64,000 nucleotides of DNA from Streptomyces cellulosae (GTDB taxonomy: Bacteria > Actinomycetota > Actinomycetes > Streptomycetales > Streptomycetaceae). The stretch covers positions 186,001-250,000 of the forward strand of contig NZ_JOEV01000004.1 of the NCBI RefSeq assembly GCF_000721105.1. Reading direction: 5' to 3'. Positions within the stretch are counted from its first letter, which is position 1. Each line of letters starts with the position of its first letter. Positions 1 through 8,053 of this stretch are shown here, piece after piece. Below the pieces are notes generated by a model. That model worked only from the letters and a program-made list of their open reading frames with translations, was not told the DNA's origin and ran no database searches. The translations under genes and the position numbers were made by a program.

Positions 1-490
1 CGGTGGTGACCCCGGGCCCGCCCTTGCGCGGAATGTCGTCCCCGCCGGCCACGTCGATGACGAAGATCTGCGCGTCGACCAGCCCCTTGGAGAAGGTCGC
101 GGTGAGATTGTCCCCGCCCGACTCCACCAGGATCAGATCCAACGGCCCCACCTCGTCCTCCAGGTCCTCCACCGCCTCCAGATTGGCGGAGATGTCATCC
201 CGGATCGCGGTGTGCGGACACGCCCCCGTCTCCACGGCGGTGATCCTCTCGGGCGGCAGCACAGCCTCCCTGAGCAGAAACTCGGCGTCCTCGCGGGTGT
301 AGATGTCATTGGTAACGACAGCAAGGGCCAGGTCCTCCCGCAGAGCCCGGCAGAGCGCGGCAACGGTAGCCGTCTTCCCCGACCCCACGGGCCCCCCGAG
401 CCCGATACGCAAAGCCCGGCGAACCCCGTCGGGCCGCCGAGCGTCGGCACTTACGGCGGCGGGGCCGTGGTGAGAGTGGTCGAGATGCAT
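1..490 (-). CDS. ureG: Urease accessory GTPase UreG (3' end outside window)
   Basis: UreG is the SIMIBI-class GTPase that drives nickel insertion into apo-urease with UreF and UreD/H. Reading the minus strand from ATG at 490 gives a His-rich N-terminus (MHLDHSHH) and then the P-loop GPVGSGKT at residues 33-40. Further on are the CPH metal motif within GACPHTAIR and the ESGGDNL segment. About 163 residues are visible and the frame is still open at base 1, so the C-terminal part is missing; the family is usually a little over 200 residues. An AGGAG ribosome site lies about 6 bases before the ATG. It has the same orientation as ureABCF but is separated from ureF by about 650 bp of repeats, which is unusual for a urease operon. 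Family assignment is certain. Confidence 0.96.
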   Translation of the reverse strand, partial: MHLDHSHHGPAAVSADARRPDGVRRALRIGLGGPVGSGKTATVAALCRALREDLALAVVTNDIYTREDAEFLLREAVLPPERITAVETGACPHTAIRDDISANLEAVEDLEDEVGPLDLILVESGGDNLTATFSKGLVDAQIFVIDVAGGDDIPRKGGPGVTT

Positions 491-519
491 GGGGGGCTCC
501 TCTTGATTGCCGACGGTGG

Positions 520-796
520 GTGCTCGTTGGGTCTGTGGTGCCTTGGCGGGTCTGTGGTGCCATCGCGGCCTGTGATGCCTCAGAGGGTCTGCGGTGCCAT
601 CGCGAGCTGCGCTGCCTTGCGGGTCTGCGGTGTCCTTCGTGGATCTGCGGTGCCATCGCGAGCTGCGCTGCCTTGCGGGTCTGCGATGCCTTGCGGGTCT
701 GCGGTGCCTCAGCGGGGGTTTGCGATGCCTTTCGGGTCTGCGGGTCCTGAGCGGGTCTGCGGGGCGTTGCGGGTCTGCAGTGGCCTGCGGTGCTGT
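520..796. repeat. Degenerate direct-repeat array in ureF-ureG spacer
   Basis: This stretch is built from imperfect copies of a 17-19 base core close to TTGCGGGTCTGCGGTGCC. A longer unit of about 44 bases is duplicated almost exactly at 586-630 and 641-685, an offset of 55. Both strands stay open across it, giving spurious Cys/Arg/Leu-rich ORFs. I see no gene here. If ureF and ureG are cotranscribed, this is untranslated intercistronic RNA. Confidence 0.8.
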
Positions 797-810
797 TCAG
801 CCGGGCCGCG

Positions 811-860
811 CATCAACCAGCCCGTCCGGCGTTTGAGGACGAGGCCGTTCAGGCCGATCG
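811..860. repeat. Streptomyces dispersed intergenic repeat segment
   Basis: The segment contains AGCCCGTCCGGCGTTTGAGG followed by ACGAGGCC. From memory this string recurs in intergenic DNA of many Streptomyces genomes, often next to the GGGGCGGAGCCCC hairpin that also follows here. Its function is unknown. It leads directly into the 50-bp tandem array. Confidence 0.55.
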
Positions 861-1090
861 GGGTCTGGGGCGGAGCCCCAGGAGGGGTACAGGGGACGCA
901 GTCCCCGCCAGGGTCCGGGGCGGAGCCCCAGGAGGGGTGCAGGGGACGCAGTCCCCGCCAGGGTCCGGGGCGGAGCCCCAGGAGGGGTACAGGGTACGGG
1001 GTCCCCGCCAGGGTCCGGGGCGGAGCCCCAGGAGGGGTACAGGGTACGGGGTCCCCGCCGGGGTCCGGGGCGGAGCCCCGGTGGGGTCGA
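861..1090. repeat. 50-bp tandem repeat, four copies plus a partial
   Basis: Copies begin at 861, 911, 961 and 1011, with a partial copy at 1061. Each unit holds the hairpin CTGGGGCGGAGCCCCAG (7-bp stem, GGA loop). Units 1 and 2 also hold GGGGACGCAGTCCCC (6-bp stem, GCA loop); in units 3 and 4 that second hairpin is altered. There are no unique spacers, so this is a minisatellite and not CRISPR. It lies between ureF and ureG, and a transcript through it would be strongly structured. Confidence 0.9.
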
Positions 1091-1144
1091 AGGGGCAGCG
1101 CCCCTGGGGATGGGAAGGGTAGGGGCGGCGGGGGCGAGCACACC

Positions 1145-1819
1145 CTAGGACGCGAACAGTCGTACCGGCCACGCCGCATGCCCCTCAGCCGAAATCTCCA
1201 ACAGCGGCGCCGAAGCCGCAGGCAACGCGTCGACCCCTCCGTCGACAGCCACCCGCGCCGCCTCCACCGCCGCATCCGCGACCCGGTCCAGCTCCGGCAC
1301 CAACCGCGCCAACACCCCCGTGGCGTCCAAGGGATCCAGACTCAGCAACCGCACCGACGCCGACGCCGGCCCGCTCACACTCTCGTACACCGCGCAGTAC
1401 GCCGCATCAACAGCCCCCAACCCCGCCGCCCGAGCCGCCACCCCGAGCACCACCGGCTGATGCGCCCCCTTGGGAAACTCCCGCGCCAGCGCGTCGAGTT
1501 CCGGCGACGGCCAGGTCACCCGCGCGGCCCGCATCAACTGCCGCCCCAGTTTCCGCGCGGCACCCCGCAACGCCGGCGACGGCGTCCGGGCATCCGCGGC
1601 CGCGTCCAACTCCACGGGATCCATGCCGAGCACCGCGGCAGCGGCCAGCGCCGCGGCGACCCGCCCCGCCGTGTGCAACCGCCCCCGGCAGAAGTCCTCC
1701 AGGCTCGCCGCCCCGGTGATCCGCCCCGCCTTGACGGCCGCCTCGGCCCCACCGGAGTGCGCGTGCCCCCCGGCGGGAAAACGGCCGTCGGCCAGAACGA
1801 GAAGCGCTGCCCTGGACAT
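1145..1819 (-). CDS. ureF: Urease accessory protein UreF
   Basis: UreF is an all-helical accessory protein that joins UreG and UreD/H to the apo-urease and gates GTP-dependent nickel delivery. The 224-residue product has the family N-terminus, with LLVLADGRFPAGGHAHSGG (residues 6-24) matching the conserved segment around the SGG motif, and is of normal length. Its ATG shares one base with the ureC stop (TGATG), so translation is probably coupled. ureA-B-C-F are tightly packed, while ureG follows only after the repeat-filled spacer. Confidence 0.95.
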   Translation of the reverse strand: MSRAALLVLADGRFPAGGHAHSGGAEAAVKAGRITGAASLEDFCRGRLHTAGRVAAALAAAAVLGMDPVELDAAADARTPSPALRGAARKLGRQLMRAARVTWPSPELDALAREFPKGAHQPVVLGVAARAAGLGAVDAAYCAVYESVSGPASASVRLLSLDPLDATGVLARLVPELDRVADAAVEAARVAVDGGVDALPAASAPLLEISAEGHAAWPVRLFAS

Positions 1820-3540
1820 CAGAAGAGGAAGTACCGCTGGGCCATGGGCAGTTCAGCCGCCGGCGTCGCCTCGACGAGCTCCCCGTCGATATGCACGGCG
1901 AAGCTGTCCGGATCGACCCGCACCGTCGGCCGCGCGTCGTTCTCCCGCATGTCCGCCTTGGTCACGCCCCGCGTGGACTCGATGGCGACGAAGCGCTTCC
2001 CCAACTGCAGGCGCTCCGGCAGCCCGTCCTCGATGGCGAGCGGCGCCACGAAGTTGAACGAGTTCGAGGCGGGTGCCCGCCCGATCGCCCCGTACATCGG
2101 ACGCGGCAGGATCGGCTGCGGGGTCGGGATCGACGCGTTCGCGTCGCCCATCTGCGCGTACGCGATCTGCCCGCCCTTGATCACCAGGTGCGGCTTGACG
2201 CCGAAGAACGCCGGCTCCCACAGCACGAGGTCGGCGAGCTTGCCGGACTCCACGGAGCCGATCTCCCGCGCCAGGCCCTGCGCGAGCGCCGGGTTGATCG
2301 TGTACTTGGCGACATAGCGACGTACCCGATGATTGTCCGCGCGCCCGTCACCGGGCAGCGCACCCCGCCGCCGCTTCATCACATGCGCGGTCTGCCAGGT
2401 CCGCATGACGACCTCGCCGACCCGGCCCATGGCCTGCGCGTCGGAGGAGATGATCGAGATCGCGCCCAGGTCGTGGAGGATGTCCTCCGCGCCGATCGTG
2501 GAGGGCCGGATGCGGGACTCGGCGAAGGCGAGGTCCTCGGGGACGGCCGGGTTGAGGTGGTGGCAGACCATCAGCATGTCGAGGTGTTCCTCGGCGGTGT
2601 TGACGGTGAACGGCCGGGTCGGGTTGGTCGAGCTCGGCAGTACGTGCGGCTCGGAGACCACGGTCATGATGTCCGGCGCGTGCCCGCCGCCGGCGCCCTC
2701 GGTGTGGTACGCGTGAATCCCCCGCCCCGCGATCGCGGCCAGCGTGTCGCCGACGAAGCCCGCCTCGTTCAACGTGTCCGTGTGGATGGCGACCTGGATG
2801 CCGGTCCGGTCGGCGACGGTCAGCGAGGCGTCGATGACGGCCGGGGTGGAGCCCCAGTCCTCGTGCAGCTTGAGGCCGAGGGCGCCGCCGCGGATCTGGG
2901 ACAGCATCGCCTCGTGCGAGACCGTGTTGCCCTTGCCGAGGAAGCCGATGTTGAGCGGGTACTGCTCCATCGCCTCCAGCATCCGGGCCAGGTGCCAGGG
3001 GCCCGGTGTGACCGTGGTCGCCTTCGAGCCCTCGGCCGGTCCGGTGCCGCCGCCGACCAGCGTGGTGATACCGGCCGACAGCGCCTCGTCGGCGATCTGC
3101 GGGCAGATGAAGTGCACGTGCGCGTCGATCGCGCCGGCGGTCAGGATCCGCCCGTTGCCCGCGATGACCTCGGTCTCGGGACCGATCACCAGGTCCGGGT
3201 GCACCCCGTCCATGGTGTCGGGGTTGCCCGCCTTGCCGATGCCGGTGATCCGGCCGTCGCGGATGCCGACGTCGGCCTTGACGACGCCCCAGTGGTCGAC
3301 GATCACCACACCGGTGATGACGGTGTCGGGGGTGCCTTCTGCGCGCGTGGCACGCGACTGGCCCATGGACTCGCGGATGACCTTGCCCCCGCCGAACACG
3401 GCCTCGTCACCGGCCAGGGAGGGACCGCCGCTGCGGTCCTGCTCGATCTCGATCAGCAGATCGGTGTCGGCGAGCCGGATGCGGTCGCCGGTCGTCGGGC
3501 CGAACAGGTCGGCGTACGAAGCACGCGAGATCTCAGGCAT
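1819..3540 (-). CDS. ureC: Urease alpha subunit UreC
   Basis: This is the catalytic subunit of urease, which hydrolyses urea to ammonia and carbamate at a dinuclear nickel centre in the cytoplasm. The start at 3540 ([14 protein letters not shown]) gives 573 residues, the usual length; an upstream in-frame start at 3588 would add a non-conserved leader. Visible nickel ligands and active-site residues are HVH at 141-143, the carbamylated lysine in GLKLHEDWG (K224), His253 in AIHTDT, the flap Cys326-His327 in MVCHH, and Asp367 in SSDAQAMG. It overlaps the end of ureB by 8 bases. All catalytic residues are present, so the enzyme should be functional. Confidence 0.98.
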   Translation of the reverse strand: MPEISRASYADLFGPTTGDRIRLADTDLLIEIEQDRSGGPSLAGDEAVFGGGKVIRESMGQSRATRAEGTPDTVITGVVIVDHWGVVKADVGIRDGRITGIGKAGNPDTMDGVHPDLVIGPETEVIAGNGRILTAGAIDAHVHFICPQIADEALSAGITTLVGGGTGPAEGSKATTVTPGPWHLARMLEAMEQYPLNIGFLGKGNTVSHEAMLSQIRGGALGLKLHEDWGSTPAVIDASLTVADRTGIQVAIHTDTLNEAGFVGDTLAAIAGRGIHAYHTEGAGGGHAPDIMTVVSEPHVLPSSTNPTRPFTVNTAEEHLDMLMVCHHLNPAVPEDLAFAESRIRPSTIGAEDILHDLGAISIISSDAQAMGRVGEVVMRTWQTAHVMKRRRGALPGDGRADNHRVRRYVAKYTINPALAQGLAREIGSVESGKLADLVLWEPAFFGVKPHLVIKGGQIAYAQMGDANASIPTPQPILPRPMYGAIGRAPASNSFNFVAPLAIEDGLPERLQLGKRFVAIESTRGVTKADMRENDARPTVRVDPDSFAVHIDGELVEATPAAELPMAQRYFLF

Positions 3541-3844
3541 CGAGGGCACCTCCGGTCTCCCCGCGCAACCCGGGCACCACACGGGCACCGGCCAGCGGGA
3601 CGAGTTCGACGTCGACGGGGATCCCGGGCTCGAAGCGTACGGCGGTACCGGCGGCGATGTTGAGCCGCTTGCCGCGCGCGGCTGCGCGGTCGAAGTCCAG
3701 ACCGGGGTTGGCCTCGGCGAAGTGGTAGTGGGAACCGACCTGGACGGGCCGGTCGGCGGCGTTCAGGACGGTGAGCGAGGTGACCTCACGGCCCTCGTTG
3801 TAGACGATCGGGTCCTCGGCGAACAGGAACTCTCCGGGAATCAC
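3533..3844 (-). CDS. ureB: Urease beta subunit UreB
   Basis: This is the small structural subunit of urease. The 103 residues start [20 protein letters not shown] and include the highly conserved [18 protein letters not shown] segment. It forms the (alpha-beta-gamma) trimer with UreA and UreC. The ATG at 3844 lies 15 bases after the ureA stop, and its 3' end overlaps ureC by 8 bases, consistent with a single coupled transcript. Confidence 0.97.
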   Translation of the reverse strand: MIPGEFLFAEDPIVYNEGREVTSLTVLNAADRPVQVGSHYHFAEANPGLDFDRAAARGKRLNIAAGTAVRFEPGIPVDVELVPLAGARVVPGLRGETGGALDA

Positions 3845-3859
3845 GGCGGTCCCTCCCCG

Positions 3860-4162
3860 TCAGACGATCGGATCGTGGACGGTGACGAGCTTGGTGCCGT
3901 CCGGGAAGGTCGCCTCGACCTGGACGTCGTGGATCATCTCGGGGATGCCCTCCATGACGTCGTCCCTGGTGAGCAGCTTGCGCCCGGACGCCATGAGTTC
4001 GGCGACCGTACGGCCGTCACGCGCGCCCTCGAGGATGTGCGACGTGATGAGGGCGACCGCCTCCGGGTGGTTCAGCTTGAGCCCGCGGGCCCGCCGCTTC
4101 TCGGCCACGTCGGCCGCCACATGGATGAGCAACCTCTCTTGCTCGTGCGGGGTCAGTTGCAC
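3860..4162 (-). CDS. ureA: Urease gamma subunit UreA
   Basis: This is the gamma structural subunit of urease and the first gene of the operon. I chose the GTG at 4162, which gives 100 residues beginning [20 protein letters not shown]; this is the standard length and N-terminus. GAGGTGGG just upstream serves as the ribosome site. An in-frame GTG at 4174 would add four residues but has no good Shine-Dalgarno. The conserved segments [17 protein letters not shown] and [19 protein letters not shown] are intact. The gene lies 89 bp after the stop of the same-strand TetR gene, a gap that contains a GCCCCGGGGC palindrome but no clear terminator. Confidence 0.96.
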   Translation of the reverse strand: MQLTPHEQERLLIHVAADVAEKRRARGLKLNHPEAVALITSHILEGARDGRTVAELMASGRKLLTRDDVMEGIPEMIHDVQVEATFPDGTKLVTVHDPIV

Positions 4163-4251
4163 GTCCCACCTCACAGTCCTCGCTCCGGACCGTGCGGGGC
4201 CCGGTTGCCGCAGCCCCGGGGCAAAGTCCCTGGTGGCGTGGATCCCGCAGG

Positions 4252-4926
4252 CTAGTTGGAGCGGGTTTCAGGCACGTTAACCGATCCGTGATCCGTTCCG
4301 GTCCCCGACTCCGGGACGGACATGCTCATCAACGCCCGTAGACCGTTCTGCAGCGCCTCGACCGGGAGCGGCCCGAACAGGGACTGCTGTGCGGTGAACC
4401 CGATCACTGCGGCGATCATGGTGCGGGCGACGTGCTCGGGGGGCAGGTCCGCCCTCATCATCCCGGCGTCCTGGTAGCACGCGACGATCCGCTCCCAGGC
4501 CGCGCCCACCGCGTCGTATCCCTCGCGGAGGACCGCCGCCAGCTTCGGGTTGCGCACCGTCTCCGACCACACCTGGACCACCAGGCGGGGGAAGGCCGGC
4601 TCACCGTCGATGGTCAGCGAGGCCTTGGTGGCCAGCGTCCGGCCCAGCACCGCGCCGACGAGGAGGTCCGGCGGCGCGGGCGGGTACTGACCGGCAGCAT
4701 CCTCGAAGGCCGCCCGGACCGATGCCAGCACCTCGCCGACGATCGCCGCGATGAGTTCCTCCTTGCCGCTGAAGTAGCGGTACACCGCGCCCGCCGAGAG
4801 ATCGGCCTCCTTCAGCACGTCCTGCATCGACGTCGCGTGGAAGCCGTTGCGGGCGAAGCAGAGCGCGGCGGCGTCGAGGATCTGCCGACGGCGGGCGTCG
4901 AGGTGGGCCTGGGATACGCGTGCCAT
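4252..4926 (-). CDS. TetR-family transcriptional repressor
   Basis: The 224-residue product begins [20 protein letters not shown] and continues with a typical TetR helix-turn-helix ([20 protein letters not shown], then [17 protein letters not shown], roughly residues 25-60). The C-terminal half is the helical ligand-binding and dimerisation domain. The ATG at 4926 is preferred because the longer frame to 4992 would run through the operator region. It diverges from a membrane protein gene at 5036, and two matching AACGAACG-WTCC sites lie between them. The simplest reading is a repressor of itself and of that membrane protein. The ligand is unknown. Confidence 0.9.
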   Translation of the reverse strand: MARVSQAHLDARRRQILDAAALCFARNGFHATSMQDVLKEADLSAGAVYRYFSGKEELIAAIVGEVLASVRAAFEDAAGQYPPAPPDLLVGAVLGRTLATKASLTIDGEPAFPRLVVQVWSETVRNPKLAAVLREGYDAVGAAWERIVACYQDAGMMRADLPPEHVARTMIAAVIGFTAQQSLFGPLPVEALQNGLRALMSMSVPESGTGTDHGSVNVPETRSN

Positions 4927-4940
4927 GGCGCTCACGCTAA

Positions 4941-5015
4941 AACGAACGTTCCTTCTTGACAAGCGGCACCAGTCGCAGCACGGTGGTGACACAGTAAAAA
5001 CGAACGATCCTTCTT
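4941..5015. promoter_or_regulatory. Paired TetR operator-like sites in divergent promoter
   Basis: Two near-identical 17-base sites occur in the same orientation: AACGAACGTTCCTTCTT at 4941-4957 and AACGAACGATCCTTCTT at 4999-5015. The core GAACGTTC is palindromic and the flanks are nearly so (AACGAACGTTCCTT). One site sits just upstream of the tetR start and the other just before the GGGAGGAG ribosome site of the 5036 gene. This placement is what an autoregulatory TetR repressor would need. Confidence 0.7.
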
Positions 5016-5035
5016 TTTAGTGGGAGGAGAACCCG

Positions 5036-6061
5036 ATGTCCACGCGCTCCGCCACCTCCACCCGACCCGTCCCCCGGGCCCCCGCCGTGCGCACGATCGC
5101 GCTGATCACGCTGGTCCCCCTCCTCGCGGCGCTGGCCCTGTGGGCGTTCGCCTGGCCCAACGCCCGCACCGCGCCCCGCGAACTCCCGCTCGGCGTGGCC
5201 GGTCCCGCCACCGCGACGGCGCAGCTGGAGAAGCAACTGCGGCAGCACGAGGGCGCGTTCGAGATCCACCGCTACGGCGACGAGGCCGCCGCCCGGGACG
5301 CCATCGAGGACCGGACCGTATACGGCGCGGTCGTCACCACCACCGAAGGCCCCGAACTGCTGACCGCGTCGGCTGCGGGCCCGTTCGTCGCCCAGCTGCT
5401 CCAGCAGGCCGTCGCCCAGCAGGCGGCCGGGCAGGGGACGCCGATGAAGACGGTCGACGTCGTGGCCGCACCCGCGGCCGACCCTCGCGGTTCGGCCCTG
5501 AGCGCGAGCGTGCTGCCGCTGGCGCTGGCCGGCCTGGCGGCGGGCGCTGGGGTGACCCTGCTCGGACTGCGGGGCGTCACGGCTGTGGTCACACTGACCG
5601 GTGCCGCCGCCCTGGTGGGGATCGTCGGGGCCGCGCTCGCGCACAGCTGGCTGGGAGTGATCACCGGCGACTGGTGGGCGGAGGCAGGGGTCCTGGCGCT
5701 GTCCACGCTGGCGGTGAGCGCCGCCGTCGCGGGCCTCGGCGCGCTGATCGGGGCCGCGGGGATCGGCGTCGTGTCGCTCGCCGTGATGTTCTTCGGCAAC
5801 CCGTTCTCGGGAGCCTCCTCCGCGCCACGGATGCTGCCCGAGCCGGTCGGCACGATCGGGCAGTGGCTGCCGCCGGGCGCGGGCGCCACCCTGCTGCGCT
5901 CGGTGTCGTTCTTCGACGGCGCGGCGGCGACGGGCCCCGCCCTGACGCTGGCCTGGTGGGCCGCGCTGGGCCTGGGCGCCGTACTGCTCGGCAGCGCACT
6001 CAACTCCCGCACGCGGGCCGCCGAGCCCGTAGCCGAGCCAGGGCTCTCGCCCGTCGGCTGA
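5036..6061 (+). CDS. Membrane protein, YhgE/Pip or ABC-2-like, under TetR control
   Basis: The product has 341 residues. A first membrane segment (about residues 19-40) precedes a soluble extracytoplasmic part of about 120 residues with the pattern seen in YhgE/Pip and ABC-2 permease N-domains (LPLGVAGP, then a two-layer segment ending LLQQAVAQQ). Four to five hydrophobic segments follow from about residue 160, with the conserved-looking [19 protein letters not shown] loop between them. It resembles drug- or lipid-export membrane proteins usually regulated by TetR. No ATPase is adjacent. The ATG at 5036 follows GGGAGGAG. The substrate is unknown; induction by the TetR ligand is inferred. Confidence 0.75.
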   Translation: MSTRSATSTRPVPRAPAVRTIALITLVPLLAALALWAFAWPNARTAPRELPLGVAGPATATAQLEKQLRQHEGAFEIHRYGDEAAARDAIEDRTVYGAVVTTTEGPELLTASAAGPFVAQLLQQAVAQQAAGQGTPMKTVDVVAAPAADPRGSALSASVLPLALAGLAAGAGVTLLGLRGVTAVVTLTGAAALVGIVGAALAHSWLGVITGDWWAEAGVLALSTLAVSAAVAGLGALIGAAGIGVVSLAVMFFGNPFSGASSAPRMLPEPVGTIGQWLPPGAGATLLRSVSFFDGAAATGPALTLAWWAALGLGAVLLGSALNSRTRAAEPVAEPGLSPVG

Positions 6062-6132
6062 CCTCCCCGCGACACCGCGGTCCGACCGCGCACTGCGCCA
6101 CAGCCGGCGGGGTGTGCGGTCCTTTCGCGCCG

Positions 6133-6411
6133 CTAGGAGGTCCCGGTCCCCCGGTGATGGGCCGCGATACCGAAGCGCTGCTGTTCGCGGGGAGAGGACG
6201 CGACCTGCCGTACGGAGGACACCGCACTGATCACCTGCTCCTCCGCGGGCTCCTGGAGTTCCTCCAGCCGCTCGAGGTCGGCGGCGGACACCAGGGCGAC
6301 GAGGGGTTTGCCGTGTCGCGTCACCACCACCCGCTCACCGCCGTACACCACCCGGTTGATCAGGTCGGCGAGTTCAGCCCTGGCTTGCGTCACCGGAATC
6401 TCGTAGGCCAT
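6133..6411 (-). CDS. Orphan Phd/YefM-family antitoxin
   Basis: The product has 92 residues. The N-terminal 50 form a Phd/YefM antitoxin fold ([21 protein letters not shown], then [28 protein letters not shown]), which in this family both binds DNA and neutralises a toxin. The 42-residue tail is polar and probably disordered. No toxin gene flanks it: only 71 bp separate it from the preceding gene, and the other neighbour, in the opposite direction, is clpP. A TATGAT element about 6 bases before the ATG suggests a leaderless transcript. It may pair with a distant toxin or act purely as a regulator. Confidence 0.85.
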   Translation of the reverse strand: MAYEIPVTQARAELADLINRVVYGGERVVVTRHGKPLVALVSAADLERLEELQEPAEEQVISAVSSVRQVASSPREQQRFGIAAHHRGTGTS

Positions 6412-6429
6412 ACCCCCATCATAACGTCA

Positions 6430-6444
6430 CGTACATCCTGTACA
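6430..6444. promoter_or_regulatory. YefM/Phd-type operator between antitoxin and clpP
   Basis: An inverted repeat GTACATCCTGTAC (arms GTACA/TGTAC, 3-base spacer) gives the hexamers CGTACA and TGTACA. TGTACA is the hexamer recognised by YefM-family antitoxins in studied yefM-yoeB systems. The site lies 19 bases upstream of the antitoxin start and about 30 bases upstream of clpP, where it could act on both promoters. Confidence 0.6.
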
Positions 6445-6474
6445 TTTTTTACAGACGCCGAAGGAGGGGTTCCC

Positions 6475-7110
6475 ATGACCCGACCGTCCGCCCGCCACGT
6501 CCTGCCCGAGTTCACCGAACGCACCAGCTCCGGGCACCGCACGATGGACCCGTACTCGAAACTCCTGGAGGAGCGGATCGTCTTCCTCGGGACACCGATC
6601 GACGACATCTCGGCGAACGATCTGATGGCCCAGTTCATGTACCTCGAACACCTGGACCCGGACCGGGACATCTCGCTGTACATCAACTCCCCCGGCGGCT
6701 CGTTCACCGCGATGTCGGCGATCTACGACACCCTCCAGTACGTGACCTGCGACGTGGAGACGATCTGCCTGGGCCAGGCCGGCTCCTCCGCCGCGGTGCT
6801 GCTCGCGGCGGGCACGCCGGGCAAGCGGTCCGCGCTGCCGGGGGCACGGATGGTGATCCACCAGCCCGCGATCCACGAGCCGGTCGAAGGGCAGGCCAGC
6901 GATCTCGCCATCCAGGCCGAGGAGTTGACGCGGGTGCGGACCCGGCTGGAGGAGATGCTCGTACGGCACACCGGGCGGACGGCGGAGCAGGTGCACACGG
7001 ACATCGAGCGGGACAAGATCCTCACCGCCCAGGAGGCCGTGGAGTACGGCCTGGTGGACCGGCTCATCCCGCACCGCAGGGCCTCGCTCTCCGCGCCCGG
7101 CGCGAGGTGA
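6475..7110 (+). CDS. clpP: ATP-dependent Clp protease proteolytic subunit
   Basis: This is a serine peptidase of family S14 that forms the ClpP barrel and degrades proteins delivered by ClpX/ClpC. In the 211-residue product the catalytic triad is visible as Ser104 in [11 protein letters not shown], His129 in VIHQPA and Asp180 in [21 protein letters not shown] (residues 69-83) is also conserved. AAGGAGGGG precedes the ATG at 6475. This is a single copy, not the tandem pair seen at the main clp loci, so it is a paralogue; I cannot tell which numbered ClpP it is. It is followed 8 bases later by a small gene and diverges from an antitoxin gene with a shared operator-like site. Confidence 0.95.
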   Translation: MTRPSARHVLPEFTERTSSGHRTMDPYSKLLEERIVFLGTPIDDISANDLMAQFMYLEHLDPDRDISLYINSPGGSFTAMSAIYDTLQYVTCDVETICLGQAGSSAAVLLAAGTPGKRSALPGARMVIHQPAIHEPVEGQASDLAIQAEELTRVRTRLEEMLVRHTGRTAEQVHTDIERDKILTAQEAVEYGLVDRLIPHRRASLSAPGAR

Positions 7111-7117
7111 GCCGCCG

Positions 7118-7423
7118 ATGCTGCCCGATCTGCCGCCGCTGCCCGCGCTGACCCGCGCCGAGGGCGAGCTGATCGACCGTTACCTCGACGCGGTCGACCT
7201 GCTCGGCCGGATCAACCCGGGCCGGCACGGGGACACGTACAGCGGGCTGCGTGCCGCCCAGGCGCTGGTGAGCAAGGCGGTCGCGCTGCGGGACGCACTC
7301 GAGCTGATGCACCGTCGGGGCGAGACCGAGCTGCACGCCGACACGCTGGCGCGTGCGCTGCGCGTACTGGACGGGGAGCGCCGCACGGCTCGCGTCACGG
7401 TGCCGCCGCCTTCCGGCAGTTGA
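7118..7423 (+). CDS. Small conserved-looking protein downstream of clpP
   Basis: I do not recognise this 101-residue protein. It is helical and acidic/Leu-rich (LTRAEGELIDRYLDAVDLLGRINPG, then ALVSKAVALRDALELMHRRGE), with no signal peptide or membrane segment. The ATG lies 8 bases after the clpP stop, so the two are probably cotranscribed, and codon usage is normal for the genome. A ClpP-linked role is only a guess from position. The last 14 codons and the stop lie inside the first copy of a 68-bp tandem duplication. Confidence 0.6.
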   Translation: MLPDLPPLPALTRAEGELIDRYLDAVDLLGRINPGRHGDTYSGLRAAQALVSKAVALRDALELMHRRGETELHADTLARALRVLDGERRTARVTVPPPSGS

Positions 7424-7521
7424 CGCCCCCACAGCCGGTCCCGACGCGCCGCAGAGCTCGCGTCACGGTGCCGCCCACTTGCGGCAGTTGACGCCCCCAC
7501 AGCCGGTCCGGGCGCGCCGCA
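7380..7521. repeat. 68-bp tandem duplication of a gene 3' end
   Basis: Copy A (7380-7447) contains the last codons and the stop of the small gene. Copy B (7448-7515) repeats it with few changes, and the start of a third copy follows (GCCGCA at 7516). Shared landmarks are CTCGCGTCACGGTGCCGCC and CGGCAGTTGACGCCCCCAC. The duplicated block carries the stop codon with it, so the protein is unchanged. Confidence 0.85.
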
Positions 7522-7523
7522 CT

Positions 7524-7846
7524 GTCGGCGGGGCGTCCGGACCCGGGCCGAAACGGGCCGAACGACTTACCCCCGATCGGCGTAGACGCAGCTCCTTTTT
7601 TGAGCCCTGTCGGGTTGCGCAACGCGCGTAGTCCGAGGGCGAAATGGGGCATTCCGGCGCTGGTCGGAGGCCCCTTGAGCCCCTCGACACCCCTTCGAAC
7701 GCAAGCGTGTCCACCCGAACGGGTGAGTGGTGAGTAACGCCACAAACCCCCGGTTCCGTTGGGATTTTCGGACATCCATGCGTCAAGATCCCTGACTGAC
7801 GACAAGACCCCGCCGCAGCGGCGGGGCGATCCGGGCGGACGCCGAG
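7524..7846 (+). other. Non-coding leader/promoter region of the NlpC/P60 gene
   Basis: I see no credible gene here; minus-strand ORFs through it would be read against the riboswitch and have no family features. A hairpin CCCCGCC-GCAGC-GGCGGGG occupies 7808-7826, directly before the riboswitch. It could end upstream transcription or be part of the leader. TCAAGAT near 7783-7789 with TTGGGA about 17 bases upstream is a weak candidate promoter. Confidence 0.4.
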
Positions 7847-8046
7847 TCCTGCCGCCGCCCGGATGACCGGTCGACAGAAGTGGATCGGCAGGAGTGGAGG
7901 ACCCAAGCACGACGGGTCGCCGGAGCGGTCATCTCCTCACCGGAGGTGCCGGGCCGAGCAGCCCTTGGGGTGAAGCCGCGTCAGCGGCCGGGCAACTTCG
8001 CCAGCCCGAATCCGACAGGTCATCCTTCACAGGCGGCTGACGAAGG
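7847..8046 (+). promoter_or_regulatory. c-di-AMP riboswitch (ydaO/yuaA class)
   Basis: The leader carries the ydaO consensus as found in Streptomyces, in order: AGTGGAGGACCCAAGCA (7893-7909), CTTGGGGTGAAGCCGC (7964-7979), CCGGGCAACTTCGCCAGCCC (7988-8007), and then GAATCCGACAGGTCATCC. The outer helix P1 can form between GTCCTGCCGCC (from 7847) and GGCGGCTGAC (ending about 8041). In actinobacteria this class sits upstream of wall hydrolases such as NlpC/P60 and Rpf genes, exactly as here. High c-di-AMP is expected to switch the downstream gene off. Confidence 0.9.
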
Positions 8047-8053
8047 GTTGCGC

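Noticed and set aside
861..1090. CRISPR array
   Set aside because: Repeats are directly contiguous with no unique spacers, and no cas genes are present. The same applies to the arrays at 9826, 18021 and 40332.
1891..3663. 590-residue plus-strand ORF across ureC
   Set aside because: It is the antisense of ureC, rich in Arg/Asp/Gly with no domain. Long antisense ORFs are expected in high-GC DNA.
6133..7423. Toxin-antitoxin pair made of the antitoxin and the small gene after clpP
   Set aside because: The small gene is on the other strand beyond clpP and has no toxin motif (no RelE, Doc or PIN residues).
7395..7910. Minus-strand ORFs over the riboswitch leader
   Set aside because: Composition is non-coding, they oppose a clear riboswitch, and they contain the 68-bp duplication.
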